Below, piece by piece: positions 35,501 through 48,005 of a stretch of 64,000 bases of DNA. The DNA comes from Nautilus pompilius (lineage: Eukaryota > Mollusca > Cephalopoda > Nautilida > Nautilidae). The notes below the pieces were generated by a model, which was given only the letters and a program-made list of their open reading frames with translations, searched no databases and was not told the DNA's origin. The stretch lies in contig JACATO010001023.1 in the NCBI GenBank assembly GCA_018389105.1, forward strand, positions 65,001-129,000. The letters run 5' to 3'. Within the stretch, counting starts at the first letter, position 1; each line of letters begins with the position of its first letter. A program made the position numbers and the translations under genes.

Positions 35501-38404
35501 TTAAAAAATTTTTTTAACTTTTGAGAATAGTTAAAATCTAAAATTGAACAAGCTACAACTGCTGCTGATAGACACGTCTCTTCATCAACAATCAATCAGA
35601 ATGCAATTTCTCGTAAAATTTGGGTTTAATTGGGTTTTCTATAAACGGCCTCGAAGTCATCACCAAGATATTGGAAGAATTTCGGTGACTCTGTTCAGAT
35701 CCACATCTTTCTAAGCGGTACGGGAGATACAGCGACAACTGGCAGGAATACGAATACCACGAAGTACAAGTAGATATTAATACATAATGCTAATTCCTTC
35801 TGGAAGATGACCGAGTGGCGATAATTCTATTTTGTGTTATGACAATTGGCTCCGAACATACAGCTGATGTAGATGAAATGAAGAAAGAGATTGGAAAGTG
35901 ACTTCCGCCGAACCGAGTCCTTAGCATTTATTGAAGCTGGGTGGGATTATCCAGACAGGTCGAAGAACGATAAACGAACAACCAAAATCCAAGAATTAGC
36001 CTTGGCATGTACTGCTTGATGCCTGGAATAGTATTCCTTCTGACCTTTTCCAAAAACTACAACAGATGTTTGTACAATAAACATAAATAATTTTAAAGAG
36101 CTTTCCTGACCTATGTGAGATTATAAAAAAATTAATGTTGAACAAAATCCATACGGTGGAGCCAAGATTTCCGCACATCCTTTGTCTAATAATATTACAG
36201 AGTTTGAGCTTTGAGGTTGTGACTGGTGTCTGTGAGCCTGATAATCAGACATTTCCGTTACATATTATTTTAAAATCGTTATTTAAACACGCTTTCCACT
36301 TCTTTATTCTGCGTATTACATTTTCAGGTTTTTTTTTCATATAACATCCCCGAGTCTTTCTCAAATGGAGTAACCCACGTCTACTTAGCCGCCTAAATGT
36401 TCATCAGGGTTCCTTAAATAAACGTAGGATCTTTTTGAAAACTCTTCGCAGTATCACATTTTCCAGGCGCCTGTTGGTTGCTCTTAGTATCAGAATGTAT
36501 TCAGCGTAGAATTTTAACATTTTTCAGACGTAAGGCTAAATAAGCCTCTGTTAAAAATAGAGAAAGACAACCTGAGAGGTGTTTGCTCTCAGAAAACACT
36601 GATCTTGTCAATAACAGGACTATATTTGTCTCGAAAACTAGAGATCAGATGCGTCACTTGTTGTCACTTTGGCATTGAATTCTTCATTTTTTTCTGGAAA
36701 TATTAATTTGTGACGTCAAACTTAGCTCTTTGACACACATGCATACATACATATATGCTCTGATGGCCGTAATTGTGGACCTACTGAATTATCTAATTTC
36801 TAAATAAGTAATTTATAATTGCTTGTATTTAGACGTGCAACCTGTGAATGTTTGAAAATATATAGGTAAAAAAATACGTGTTACGAATACTGGACTTCAA
36901 TGAATGACAAGGAGTCAGAATACCTTGTTCCTGTGACATTTACCATTAAGTTCACAAACTTTCAAGTTTAATGAAACGTAAATAGGCGTTAAGATTTTTT
37001 TTTTAAAAATCTTTGATTCTTTATGTCGATCAGTAGAAATCATATAAAAAGTGACTTTGTCAGCCAGCGAAATCCGGGAGCAGCAAATACCGTCAGACGT
37101 GTTAAAGGCAGAAGGGACGGCCTATGGAGAGCCGGACTTATTGTCCAGAAATGTCTTCGGGGTATGGAAAAAGGGATTTCAACAATGGCAGAAAGGGTGC
37201 CTGAAGGAGGAGTACCCAGCTCTCCGGCCCGGGTGGTCAGCGGGGGGCGTAAACGAATCATCGGCTGCCATTACAAAACCAAAACCGGAAGTTGAAATTT
37301 CGAACATTAAGGACCGCGAACCTTTAAGAGCTGCCAGGGTTTTCGCAGAGAGCACTGCGACAATAACAAATTCAGTTAACACGTTCGTCGCCCCCTCACC
37401 CCCCCCCAACCACCAACACCCACCAAAAGCAAGACCCGGTATTCGTCAGGGATACAAAAAGTGAGGTGAAGAAGAGGCTGTAACCGGCCGGAGGGAGGAG
37501 TCACAGCACCAGCGGGTCGCGCGCGCGCGGTCACGTGACCACTGCGGTGAGTGGAGAGCGTGTCAACAGGTGTCCATCAGGGCACTTGTACAATCCAAAA
37601 ATTAAAAAAAAAATCGCCTACTAGGAAACCGACAGCTGCTGTAACTTACCATTATTTCGCAGAAAAAGGGCCGGCCCTTTTCGGGTTTGAGATCCCTCAC
37701 AGTGTGCCAATAGAGGAAGATATTCCTCGACACGCGGTCGGTTGGTTCGCCCAGTTACCGCAAATAAGACGACGGGGTAAAGTCCCCCAACCGTTATCCC
37801 TACTTTTTATCACAAGTATGCATCATGGAATGTAGTTTTTGAGACGGAATTTCACCGCTAGTCGTATATTAAAATTAATTTTTAGCGAAAAGTGTCACTG
37901 TTGAAGGATTCAAAAGCCAGGGGATTTACCACTGGACATTAAACCTGTGTAGCCCACATATTATCAGTGGTTAGCCTCTTCGAGCTGAAAACAACCGACC
38001 TTTCTCGGTAACGTCCCAACCACGGACGGAATAAGATCTGACAAACCGGGGTAACATTAAAATCTGCAGGAGAAAGAAACCTTCCTTCGGTCCGGTTTAA
38101 GCGGCAGCCAGACAAAATTCTAAGGCTCTACTTTCGCTCTTATTCTCTCCGGGGCGATTCGGTTGGTTTAGCTTCAATTATTCGAATCCTCTCGTGATGT
38201 AACCGCTTGAATTGTCCACATTAGAAACGCATTCGTAAAGCAAAATAGCCGGGGTTTTAGATATTATGGGCCACAGGATCCGTCTCGGCTCCGTCTATGA
38301 TAACTTACTTAAAGGAACCAGACTTACGCGGAGTTACGTCCCATTTACTCTCTTTCACGACGTGTAGACGGCGCTTTTCTGTCGTTTTTGTGCTAATCCA
38401 TGAA
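35501..38404. other. Non-coding stretch, no gene recognised
   Basis: AT-rich to about 37020, then more GC-rich (37060-37560), where overlapping frames on both strands reach 137 codons from a GTG only and show no motif. An isolated TGACGTCA lies at 36712, and a short TATA-type purine-pyrimidine stretch (CATACATACATATATG) near 36741. Confidence 0.5.
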
Positions 38405-38545
38405 TTTTAAGTCCAGTGATTTTCGGATGTTAGTGGCCCGAGTTCGAATCCCAGTCGTGACCGGCTCGGTTTAGCATGCGTACCTGCCTGAAATGATTTC
38501 TCCTCATCTCTGCTTCAGCAGCCGGTCATGTGGGACTGCATTCGA
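38405..38545 (+). mobile_element. SINE-like element, tRNA-derived
   Basis: A good B box, GAGTTCGAATCCC (38440-38452), is followed by AGTCGTGACCGGCTCGG, matching the fragment at 35410-35500. An A box is not clear in the 45 bp upstream. The 3' limit is uncertain and may extend to about 38720. Confidence 0.5.
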
Positions 38546-39260
38546 TACTAGCACAGGTTTCTTCTCACGTCTGCAAGCGAAGAGTTTAAGTGAGAACCCG
38601 CTGTTTGTTGTGTCCCCCGATGAGAAAAATGGCCGTGCGACCACCTAGTAGTAAATCAAGCAGACGACCATCCCCTCGTATGTTAAGCCTCCATAGGGGG
38701 CCTACTAATCCCTGCCAACGTACGACGACAGCCGCTGTATATATATTTTCTTTGCTTATGGTTTTTAAATAATGCGAATGTTTCCCCGACAACAGCGGAG
38801 AAAATCCGCGTCTTTGATTTCCGTCAAAAGTCCCTATTCACCAGTGTAACCGGGAAAACAAGGAGCTCGCAGTCACTGAGCCAGGGACCACGAGCTTTCA
38901 TTCGGTGCGTGTACATCTATGCTGATCAAAAGAATGACGAGATGGCAGGCAGCACGGTAAAATCTGGTGATTAGCCTACCGAGCCACCATCGACGGTCGG
39001 GGGGGGGTACACTTCCCATGGCCACGTTCGTCGTTGAAGGAGCCGTGTAACGGCCGGGTAGCTGAGTCCGCCACGAGGAAATAGTTCCTCCCTGGCGTTC
39101 TCTTTGTTGGTGCCATTGCTAACTCTGTGGGTCTAAGACATTTGTGAGATTTAAAGTGTTCCTCAGCCGTCAGGTTTCGAGCGAGTTTATATTTAATACA
39201 AATCCTCATCGTTTCTCATTAACCGTGTCCTGTACCAGAATGTTGTTCATGTCGTGTTCA
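38546..39260. other. Non-coding stretch
   Basis: The minus strand at about 38966-38990 reads GGTGGCTCGGTAGGCTAA, reminiscent of a SINE A box, but no B box follows at the right distance. Nothing else recognised. Confidence 0.4.
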
Positions 39261-39302
39261 TCAGCCCGTTTAAGTCCGCTGTTGGACATAGGCCTTCCCC
39301 CA
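39261..39302 (-). mobile_element. Possible RTE-type LINE 3'-end fragment
   Basis: The plus strand reads GTCCGCTGTTGGACATAGG then CCTTCCCCC. On the minus strand this is WGKAYVQQRT followed by a stop. RTE-clade LINEs typically end their reverse transcriptase frame with a very similar GEAYVQQW-type tail, so this could be the last residues of such an element. Further upstream on the minus strand I do not see the expected reverse transcriptase sequence, so only a tail (or a SINE that borrowed it) would remain. Confidence 0.35.
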
Positions 39303-40389
39303 GATCTCTGTACCAGAATAAGGTCTACTAGACACAAACTCCGAACGTGGAGGTGCTGGCGCAGGTTGTCTTGTCCGAACATCTTCAGAATAAATATATA
39401 CGTAGATCTGTGGCGAAGACTTTGCCCGTGCAGTCTAACGAGAACTCGGTCGTTCGGGTTGTTTAAGCTTCAAACGATCTGTTCAGAGGCAAAGCCTTCC
39501 AGATGAGTTCGGCGCGACACAGTGTCCGAGGATCAGAGAAAATAAGGGAGTTTTTTTTCTTTCTCTCTCTCTCTCTCCAGGCGTCGCTCGAGTCATCCTT
39601 CAATGAACTTGGTTGTGTTTCGGAGAGGCGGCTTCTTCCGCCTACGCGGACAAGCCCACACCGGAATAAATGGTCCGTGGAACGGTTGATCAGCATCCTG
39701 CTGGCCGTCGCACGCGGTCTCGCCTCAACCTTGTGGTAGCGGCGGACTAATGTTGAAAATAACGCGTGGGGCCACAATTCCTCCACCTCCTCGCCTATTA
39801 CGTTCATTTCGAGAAGATGAGCAATAACCGGCCCAGCGTCTCCATGGTTGTCGCGAGTTGTACGGAATATTTTGGCCTCGTCTCCGAAATAAAAGTGCAT
39901 GTTTTGAGATGCTCCGTGGATAATCAAAGAAGAGGAAAGACAGCGAATGGTCGAAACTAGCTGTAACAACATTAAAGCAAAGATGACCGATTCCAGGTAA
40001 TTTTCACGACTTTAACGGTTCGTAGATTAAATGGTAAATAATTTTCCCTCTGATTTAGCGATCACCCGTTCACCAAGTGTTACTGATTTGGAAAGAGACA
40101 AGGATCACATCACGTACGTAGGGCTGCTCCGTCCGCCACACGTGCACTGCTTGCTCTGGCGTGGACCACAAAGGTTGTGGTCGCTTGCAGTTGCGAACGA
40201 AATAAAACGCTGACAATTCCACGTTTATATTCTTACACAGAAGAGTAATAAACAGAAGTATAATTTCTTTCATAAGGTAGAGGTATATGATTAGCAACCA
40301 GTAATTCGTGGTACATAAGACTTTTAAACACCCCCCCCAAATAGTCTTCTTTAGAGCTGTAGATGAATTAGTAAACTTTGTCGGACCCA
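39303..40389. other. Non-coding stretch, one long minus-strand frame
   Basis: A minus-strand frame (39463-39972) is open for 169 codons, contains a (CT)n-derived Arg/Glu/Lys stretch, and has no motif I know. It could be chance or an exon; the evidence does not decide. Confidence 0.35.
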
Positions 40390-43080
40390 AAACAAAACAG
40401 AGAGGAAATTAAATTTGGTCTTTAAGTATTGTTTTTTATTGTTTATTTTATTTTTTTTTTAAAAAAAGATTTTTGGAATATAAGACAGAGAAGAATAACT
40501 AAATCTAGAGTCTGATGCTTATTGGGTGTCAAACCTTTTGGAGAGTAACATATTGTAGATGGTTTAGTTGGAAATAGTATAAGAAACTCGCCAGATTATT
40601 TAGATTGCTCGTGCATGTTCAACCTGCATGGAAATGCGAAATGCTAAGAAACAAAAATATTTTTCATAAAATAGAAAATGTCAGAAAAGAAACTTTATAA
40701 AAACACAAAATATAAATAAATTTTCTGCATTAATTTGAATACTTGAGAGTGGAATAAATGTCCAGAGAGATTATAACGTATTTATCGTTGGTATCCAATA
40801 ATTAAATGATCCACACTTGACTGACAAACGAAAGTAAAATAAACTAGTTTAAAAGGTATATGATTTGCAAATTTTCTACTTTCACTATTATCCAGCAATA
40901 AAATAGATTTAATTTTAAAAAAAAAAAAACCATTTACACAATGCAACTAAGTTGACATTGAAAATCAAAACAAAATGAAAAGACAAATGAATTTTCTAGT
41001 CTTTTCACTCAAGTTTGGTTCATCATAAATTAACCCTTTTAAGCAAGTTCATTTTATTACGTAAAACATTTTAAAAGAGAAATAATATCTCCAGAACGAT
41101 TTACTGCTTCGTTCTTCACATTAAAAAAAGTGTAATCATTTCACAATGTTTATGAATGTTAAGCTAGCTGACGTGTAACAAGCAAATATGTTTCTCACTT
41201 ATAAAATAGGTCCTTTCTTTAAAGCCAAATCAAGAACCGGACAGCTCAGCATATTGGCCACTGACATAAAACTGGCCACACCTGTCTATTAAGATGCGAG
41301 ACAAACACTGTCGCTAAAAATCGTAAAATTTTGTTCTTAATATTCTAAAATTTTAATTAAATTTTTAAATCATAAACACACCAAAATTTGTCGGTCGAGT
41401 TTTTTCTGGTAATTAGCCTATATCTAAACGATTAAACAACTTTTAAAGGGAAAAGAAAAAAACACGAGCAAGCAACATTTTTAGATTATTAATCTGAGTG
41501 CACAAAATCGTCTCACTGAAAAAACTATTTATAATTTTAACGAAATTATTTTACTTGTCGAATTTTACCCAATATACGATAAATAAACTCCATTTTTAAC
41601 TATATTTTTGTTTCATATTTTTCCAAATGCATTTTTTTTATCTTTAATGAATTTGCAGTAATAGGAGTTTGTTTCGAGCGTTGCAACCGAAAGGGGAATA
41701 TTCCAATATATGTGGCTCGTGACATACATAAGATACTACTTGCATTTACTAAAATGTAATGATTGGTGGTAGAACTTATTTCCTTCGTGAAGATATAAAA
41801 ACAATGTAATGAATCAAAGAAAGTGATCCTCTTCTTTTACGTATACTGACATTTAAATAACTATCAGTTTTAATTAAAATGTTAAAATTAAGCTGTTACA
41901 ATTGGCAAAATGGGCAATTCTCAGTAATGTTAATTTGCTCTTTTTGCCTGCACACGAAATCGTTTAGGATTTTGCAGTAATATATTTTGAATTCTTTTCT
42001 CACCATTGAAAAAAATCTACTTCATTTCATCAATTTTCTTTTTTTTTGCTTCTTTTAAAGTAACTCGTACTTCACTCCATTTACACAGACAGCCTCATTT
42101 TATTAAATACGTTCCATTTATTTAAATTTATTGAATATCTTGGCTTCTTTCCTACCTATCGAAGAACAACAATATGCCAGCCTTCTGATCTGTATTTTAA
42201 AACTTAAATTAGCCATTTAAAAAAAACAACAAACAACTGTTTTTTTTTTTTGCCAACCGCTTTAATCAAATAAATGATAAAACTTTTTGAATTTGAAAAT
42301 CCATACGGATTTCAATTTCTTCAACTTCAAATGGAACTTTTTCTTCTTTCTACTTCTGTATAATTGATTTCCCTCGCAACGGTTGGTCATTAAAAACAGC
42401 GCTGAATTACGGGGAAACCCCAAACAAACGACGTTATAAATTCCATTTCAGCTGATTTTATTAGACATTCTCAAATTAAAAATAATGAATTAGACGTTAT
42501 CTTAATTGTGTAACGTGTATTTAATCATTAAATCCCTGACTTTTTATTATTCAACTTTAAAAAGTCAATTACTCCATCCACCGATGATTTTCAGAATTCT
42601 AATTCCATTAAAAAAAACTTGGTAAGACTTTGCAAGTCATTTCCGAAACTTTTCTGAAAGTAGATTTTAACTCTTCCACGCACTAATTATGAAACGTAGA
42701 GCTTTTGCTAATGGAGTATTTGTATCGAGGAGCGGTCGCGCACATGCCAGAGTTATAAGGCGAAGTGTGCTGATTTGTTAATATTTAATTAGCAGGGAGG
42801 GACGGGTCAGTAGTTGCAAATGTCCAGGTAAATAATTCACCGGTTTTCTTCTTTTACCTCACATGAGGATATTCTGATTTTGTTGTTATATTTCTATGCA
42901 ATCAGAGTTGATCAGGTAATTATTTTCCAAACTGCTTTATACAAAACGCTTCTCTTACTGATTAATTGACATCATCGGGGCATCAAAAACACAACAACCG
43001 ACTTTTACATTTTTTTAAAAAAAAAATTGTCCGACTTAAAATACGAGAGACAGATTTGATTAAAGCAGTCATCTCTAATT
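40390..43080. other. AT-rich region without open frames
   Basis: For 2.7 kb no frame reaches 60 codons on either strand. The DNA is strongly AT-rich with many A and T runs, including a T10A7 tract at 40451-40467. Nothing coding or RNA-like was recognised. Composition rises again at about 42670-42800, a stretch with homeodomain-type words (CTAATTATG, AATTAGCAG). Confidence 0.6.
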
Positions 43081-43449
43081 AATTATGGAGAAACCCGCGA
43101 TTCTGTTGGGACAGAGTATAAAGCTGTCTCCGCTCGCTGACAGGTGATGTCGGGGTTGGTCCACAGACGAGCATCCACTGATGTCTGACATGAATGGTAC
43201 TGATAGAAAAATCCACGCACCAGTCGAGCTGAGATTCCTTTAAAAGAAAAAGGAAATCCGTTCATGTGCGACTGCAGAATGCGTAGTGTGGGTCTAGTAT
43301 GAATTATACAACGGTAGTCTTTGTATTACATCGTTGTGAACAGTGACAGTGAAGACCAGTCACCTTCAGACAGAGGTCGCCCTGTGCTCGGTCACGTGAC
43401 TGCAAAAGCGAGTAGTCGGACTGATTCAAACTTCACTTTGTCGTCGTCC

Positions 43450-43450
<1 letters not shown>

Positions 43451-43493
<43 letters not shown>

Positions 43494-43507
43494 TATATAT
43501 ATATATC
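43451..43507. repeat. (GT)n(TA)n compound microsatellite
   Basis: About 16 GT steps pass into TATATA. A short piece of an unknown dispersed repeat (CCCGTGCTCTTGT) follows 40 bp downstream. Confidence 0.95.
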
Positions 43508-43932
43508 GGGTGATCTTTCTTGGTTAATTAGGAGCTCATTACGACCCCCCGTGCTCTTGTTTATTCTTCACAGTTCTATGAAGTCACATTAGAAAAACAG
43601 ACAGCTAAAGTTATATCCGCCATGTTTTTGATAAAAGTTTTGTTCTTTAACTTTCACTTTTCGCCATACCACTGAATAGAGATAACGTGTACTATGCAAT
43701 TCCTTTTATGTCTCACATTGTAAATTTATAAATAACCCAACTGCTGTATTTTGCGAGTTTTTGTTGTTGTTTTTCTTATGCACCGATGCTTACAAATAGA
43801 CGACCATAGCGAAGGATCGTAGTAGTACCACAGTTGGCCGATAGAGAGCATTGGCAGTTCTGCGCCAACGCTTGCAATATTGGCGTGTTCTGTTAATTTA
43901 TTTACAACATTTGAGAAGAGCCGGTTATTTAT

Positions 43933-43933
<1 letters not shown>

Positions 43934-43981
<48 letters not shown>

Positions 43982-43989
43982 TAATAATA

Positions 43990-44035
<46 letters not shown>
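43934..44035. repeat. (ATA)n microsatellite
   Basis: About 33 trinucleotide steps with two single-base interruptions near 43980 and 43991. Confidence 0.95.
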
Positions 44036-44036
<1 letters not shown>

Positions 44037-47000
44037 GTCTTATATTTGAATAGAAAATGCAGCGGATATTAGGCGTGTAACATTAAGAGAAGAACGATGC
44101 ATTCCAGTTGCTAACGAAGATAATGTGTCGTCAACTGCGGCGATCAAAACTATCAAGCAGAAAAGCAAGTGGGACTTCAGTTTTACTGTAATGTACCGAT
44201 GCTAGACTCCGGAATATATTCATCACGATGCTTTCACTGCGCAGAATGTGCTGAACAATTAAATATATTAGATTTTGTGTTTTCGACTTCGAGGAGAGAT
44301 CTGGTAGAGGATTTTAAAATATTTATGAGTTTTCAGTTTATCGGTGGAAACAACTTCAGCTACGTGCAATAAAAACCAGTGATAAGATATAAACTGGGTA
44401 AAATATGAGCGCAGCTTGATAACAGGGGTGGGGGAGAAAGTAGCAGGAGAATTTTAAGTAAATGGATTAAATTATTAATGGTAATTGTCGAAAGTAACAG
44501 TGTAAACAATGTTAAGAGAAGTATTCGTATCAGCCGTGAGCAGCCCTCTCTGGTCCTGCAGCTACCAAACCAAGAAAACCGGTCGTGTTAAAACCAAACG
44601 GGCTCGAGAGGGTTAAAGAGAACACCCCTTCTTTGATAGACATCGTAATTTCTAACCGGGTGCATTGTTGAAGGTCAAAAGGGACTCGTACTGGTAATTT
44701 GAAATTGAATACCGTGATGAATTTGATCGATGGCTTTAAGACATGAGAAAGCAATGGCTGCTTTGGCGCAGGCGCGCTGGCGTGAAGTCTCCGAGCAGCT
44801 GATCGCCCCGACCGGACGGCGCGAAGTGATTTACTCGAGAAGCCGTCGGGGATAAAAAGAGGCGGTGCCCGCCCGCCACCAACTCACCGATCGACTGAGA
44901 TTTTCTATCTAAGAATTAAATCAAAGACACGGCCACGGATTCCCGGATAAATTCCTTGGATGTTGGTCCGCAATTTGTCACCTGTTCTCGCCAGCCGTCG
45001 TCGGGCGGTTATGGATGCGAACGAAAACCTCATCTGCCGAGCGATTCTCCGGAAGAGTTCGAGGCGGCGGCCATTCGTGAACGACTGAGCATCCGGCGTG
45101 CAGTTGTCCATGGACCATCCAAACCGAGGCCGACCACTTTCAGAGATGGGCCCTGTGCTTTATTGATGTCGTGGTAAAGCTGAGTTTTATAGGGGACAGG
45201 GAGGGTTCTCTTTAATTCAGAAGGAATACGGCCAGGCTCTCGTACCCTTGGATCCTGCCGTTGACCCTGAGGTACCTGCATTATAATTTGAGGCTCCTAT
45301 ATCGCTTGAGTGTGGTGAACTAAGTGTAGTCTATGGGACTTTTGGAAATCCGCCTCGGTGGCCTCAAAACGGCCTTCAAGGCCAAGGTTCGGCAGCTTGG
45401 AACCTCGCCCAGATCCTGAAGCACCTACTAGGTGTTACAGTTCGGCGGGGAGTGAGTAAGAAACAAACACTTGGAAATATCTATCAGATGGCTGGTTGTT
45501 ACTTTACCTGATCATTTTCCTCCATCAGAAAAGAAGAAAGCGCACGAGGAGCTTGAAATTTTCCAGCTACATATCAAATAAATAAAAGGCTAAAAGTATC
45601 GTCTTTATTTGGTCCTTTCTGTGCGCCTTGAGAACGAAAGGAAAGACAAATTTATGCGACATTTATATACCGTTTTCTATTTAAAAAACTTCAAAGTGAT
45701 GAATGATTACAGATGCGAGCGGTTATAGGTATTTTCTTCGTGTTCTTAATGAGCATCCCTCCCATGTAGGAGGAAAGGTAATAATGCCTGCTTCCACTTC
45801 TAAATTAGAAAGGGGTGTACGCTGCCCCCTCTACGGTGACCTGATCTTAAACGGAAGACATGAGATGTATGTGGTGGCTGTCTCGGTAGAGAAATCCTGA
45901 CTAATTCTCTTTATATTCAGATGTTACAGCCATTAAGGGAAACTAAGATGCTGCCGTCGTTGTAGGACTGACTTTGACTAGAATATTAAGAATGGCAGAA
46001 GAAAAGACTGTTATAGACGTATTTCGTGGCGTGAATAATACAATCTATAGCGCTCCTGGACATGCTTGGAAAGCGAATAAACACCGGGGGAGAACTGTCT
46101 TCTGCTGGGAATCTGTCCATTATAAAACGAGAAAGGGAAACTGCTTCTAACCCCCCATTTTATTTTAACCCACGCCCGTCTGATTACCCGTATCTAAACG
46201 TCTATCCAGAAGTATTCTTAAAGAGACTTATGGGGTCAAATGGAGAAAAACCACTTGTTTGACCCGGGTTCAAACGAATATGTTTGCTTGAACACACGGC
46301 GCACTCAGACGACAGGTCATCCAGTAATTTATTCAGCGGTTACCAAGGGAATGGCGATATTTAGCGATATACGTTCCGATGTTGCGGCGACGCTTCCTTT
46401 CTACCCCCCCCCGTTCATCCATTTTCCTTATTCATCTTTTAAAACAAATTTTACTCTATTTTTTTCCCCTTCTTCTTCTTCTTCAGTCAGAACCCCTTCA
46501 TTACCCTTTATGGCGTCGCGTTCTTCAAGAAGTGAAAAATAGTAATTTGCCAGGTTCTAAATGGTTTTTGATTAAGAGAAGGGGGCTACAAGGTTTCGAA
46601 TCCGTCACCAAATTAGAAGGGGGGAAGCACGTTTTGAGGTTACTTTCCCCCGTGAGTCACCCGTTCGGCAGCGATGGCATGGATGTTGCTGCCGTTGTTG
46701 TCTGCTGTACAGGGGTAATGAAGTATTTTAGGAGTGGGAAGCCCAGAAGCCACTTCTAAGGAACTCTCGCCCTCAGCTTACAAGTTTCCGCTTTTTAAAG
46801 TGAATATCAACGTGAATTTATGTTATCGATAAACACGAAGTTCGGGTACCCGTTCGCATGGTGCAAACCCCATTTTCTGAAACCGTCGTTCGGAGAACTC
46901 TCGCGCGGACGGACGAAACGGTTACACGGATTTCCTTCCGCATCTATCTGCACTAAACGAGTCTTCTCCCCTCTGACAGGGTTGTAGTAGCGCGAGAAGT

Positions 47001-47474
47001 TTCGGGCTGTGAACCTTTTACATCCAAAGAGCCGGCGTGAGCAGAGCATAGATACACGAGACCACGGCCCGGACTCCTGCTCCGTGCCCCCTAATCGCCC
47101 CCCCCACCCAACGCACCGCATTTGTGCACTTCCTGAGCTTCTAACATATTCGAGGGTATCAGTGGAATCGAGAGATTTTAGTTCGGAAGGCGGCTGGTTG
47201 GAATGTCTGCTCGGTTTGTTGTTGTTGTTGTTGTTTTTGCACTGACCGTGGGCTTAAAGCTGATTTAACAGTCATAATGGAGCAAGGATAAATCTTACGT
47301 AGCAACGGACAGGTTCGCTTTGAGAGCCATAGTATTGGGAGTTATCCTGGAAACACTGAGATGATGCGCATGGATGGTGAGCAATTGCAACTGAGAAATG
47401 CGCATGCATCATACGTACACAGCGCATTATTACAGAAAATATGCAAAAACAAAATAAATATTCTGTACTGTACC

Positions 47475-48005
47475 CTAGTATTTGACATGTGAACCCTTTA
47501 CTTTATACAGAACACGACCCCTTGCTTTCATGCTGCCCCATACAAGTTTTCAGTGCATGACTGCGAAATGTTGTTCTAAATATCTTGTAGCATTCTCCGC
47601 AATCCATCCAAGGTGTCCGTTTGTCGTTAGACTTTCTCAGTAACCGTATCACCCTATACATCCTCATTGATATTTGCAGTGCACAGTCCAAGGCATCTTC
47701 GAGAGTGTTCCACCAGCCTCTTTATGTTCCCGATAATATTTCACTATTTTTGTCCGTATGCTTGGGAACACTGTCGTGTTGGAAGATGAATTCCCACCCA
47801 ATGAGATGCCTTTCTGAGAGAATGGAGTGGTGGATGGGACCGACTTACCTGTACTAGTCGGCAGTCAGTATCCCTTGATTTTATGTAGATTTTTACACCC
47901 ATAGCCGATGTGTAGCCCCGTACCTGACTCCAGCTGTCGTACACTGCTCACCGTCGAGCCGCTTTGAACAAACTGTCGGGTTAGGTCTTTCCTCAGCAAA
48001 GATCT
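47475..48005 (-). mobile_element. Tc1-like DNA transposon relic (C-terminal half)
   Basis: Minus-strand reading gives YTSAMGVKIYI (around 47885-47920, equivalent of the WGCF-S-G region), LIGWEFIFQHDSVPKHT with the second catalytic Asp (47755-47800), and a tail KGSHVKY directly before a stop at 47475-47477. These three blocks in this order identify a Tc1-type DDE transposase: the usual forms are FQQDNDPKHT and KGGHTKY. The DLNPIE block between them is not recognisable. Terminal repeats were not found, so only the internal coding part survives, spread over several frames. Confidence 0.8.

Larger units (their letters stand above)
43081..47474. other. Non-coding stretch with microsatellites
   Basis: Contains the (GT)n(TA)n run at 43451-43507 and the (ATA)n run at 43934-44035, listed separately. 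A GC-rich patch with a TATA-like box lies at 44760-44900. Open frames are short or without motifs. Confidence 0.5.

Noticed and set aside
38960-38995. A-box-like GGTGGCTCGGTAGGCTAA on the minus strand
   Set aside because: No B box follows within 30-60 bp, so a tRNA or SINE head is not supported.
39463-39972. 169-codon minus-strand frame as a host exon
   Set aside because: No recognised domain, and it includes a repeat-derived charged stretch; not enough to call a gene, although it could not be excluded.
46807-47121. Minus-strand frame resembling a small secreted factor at first sight
   Set aside because: No cysteine pattern, signal peptide or family motif stood up to a second look.
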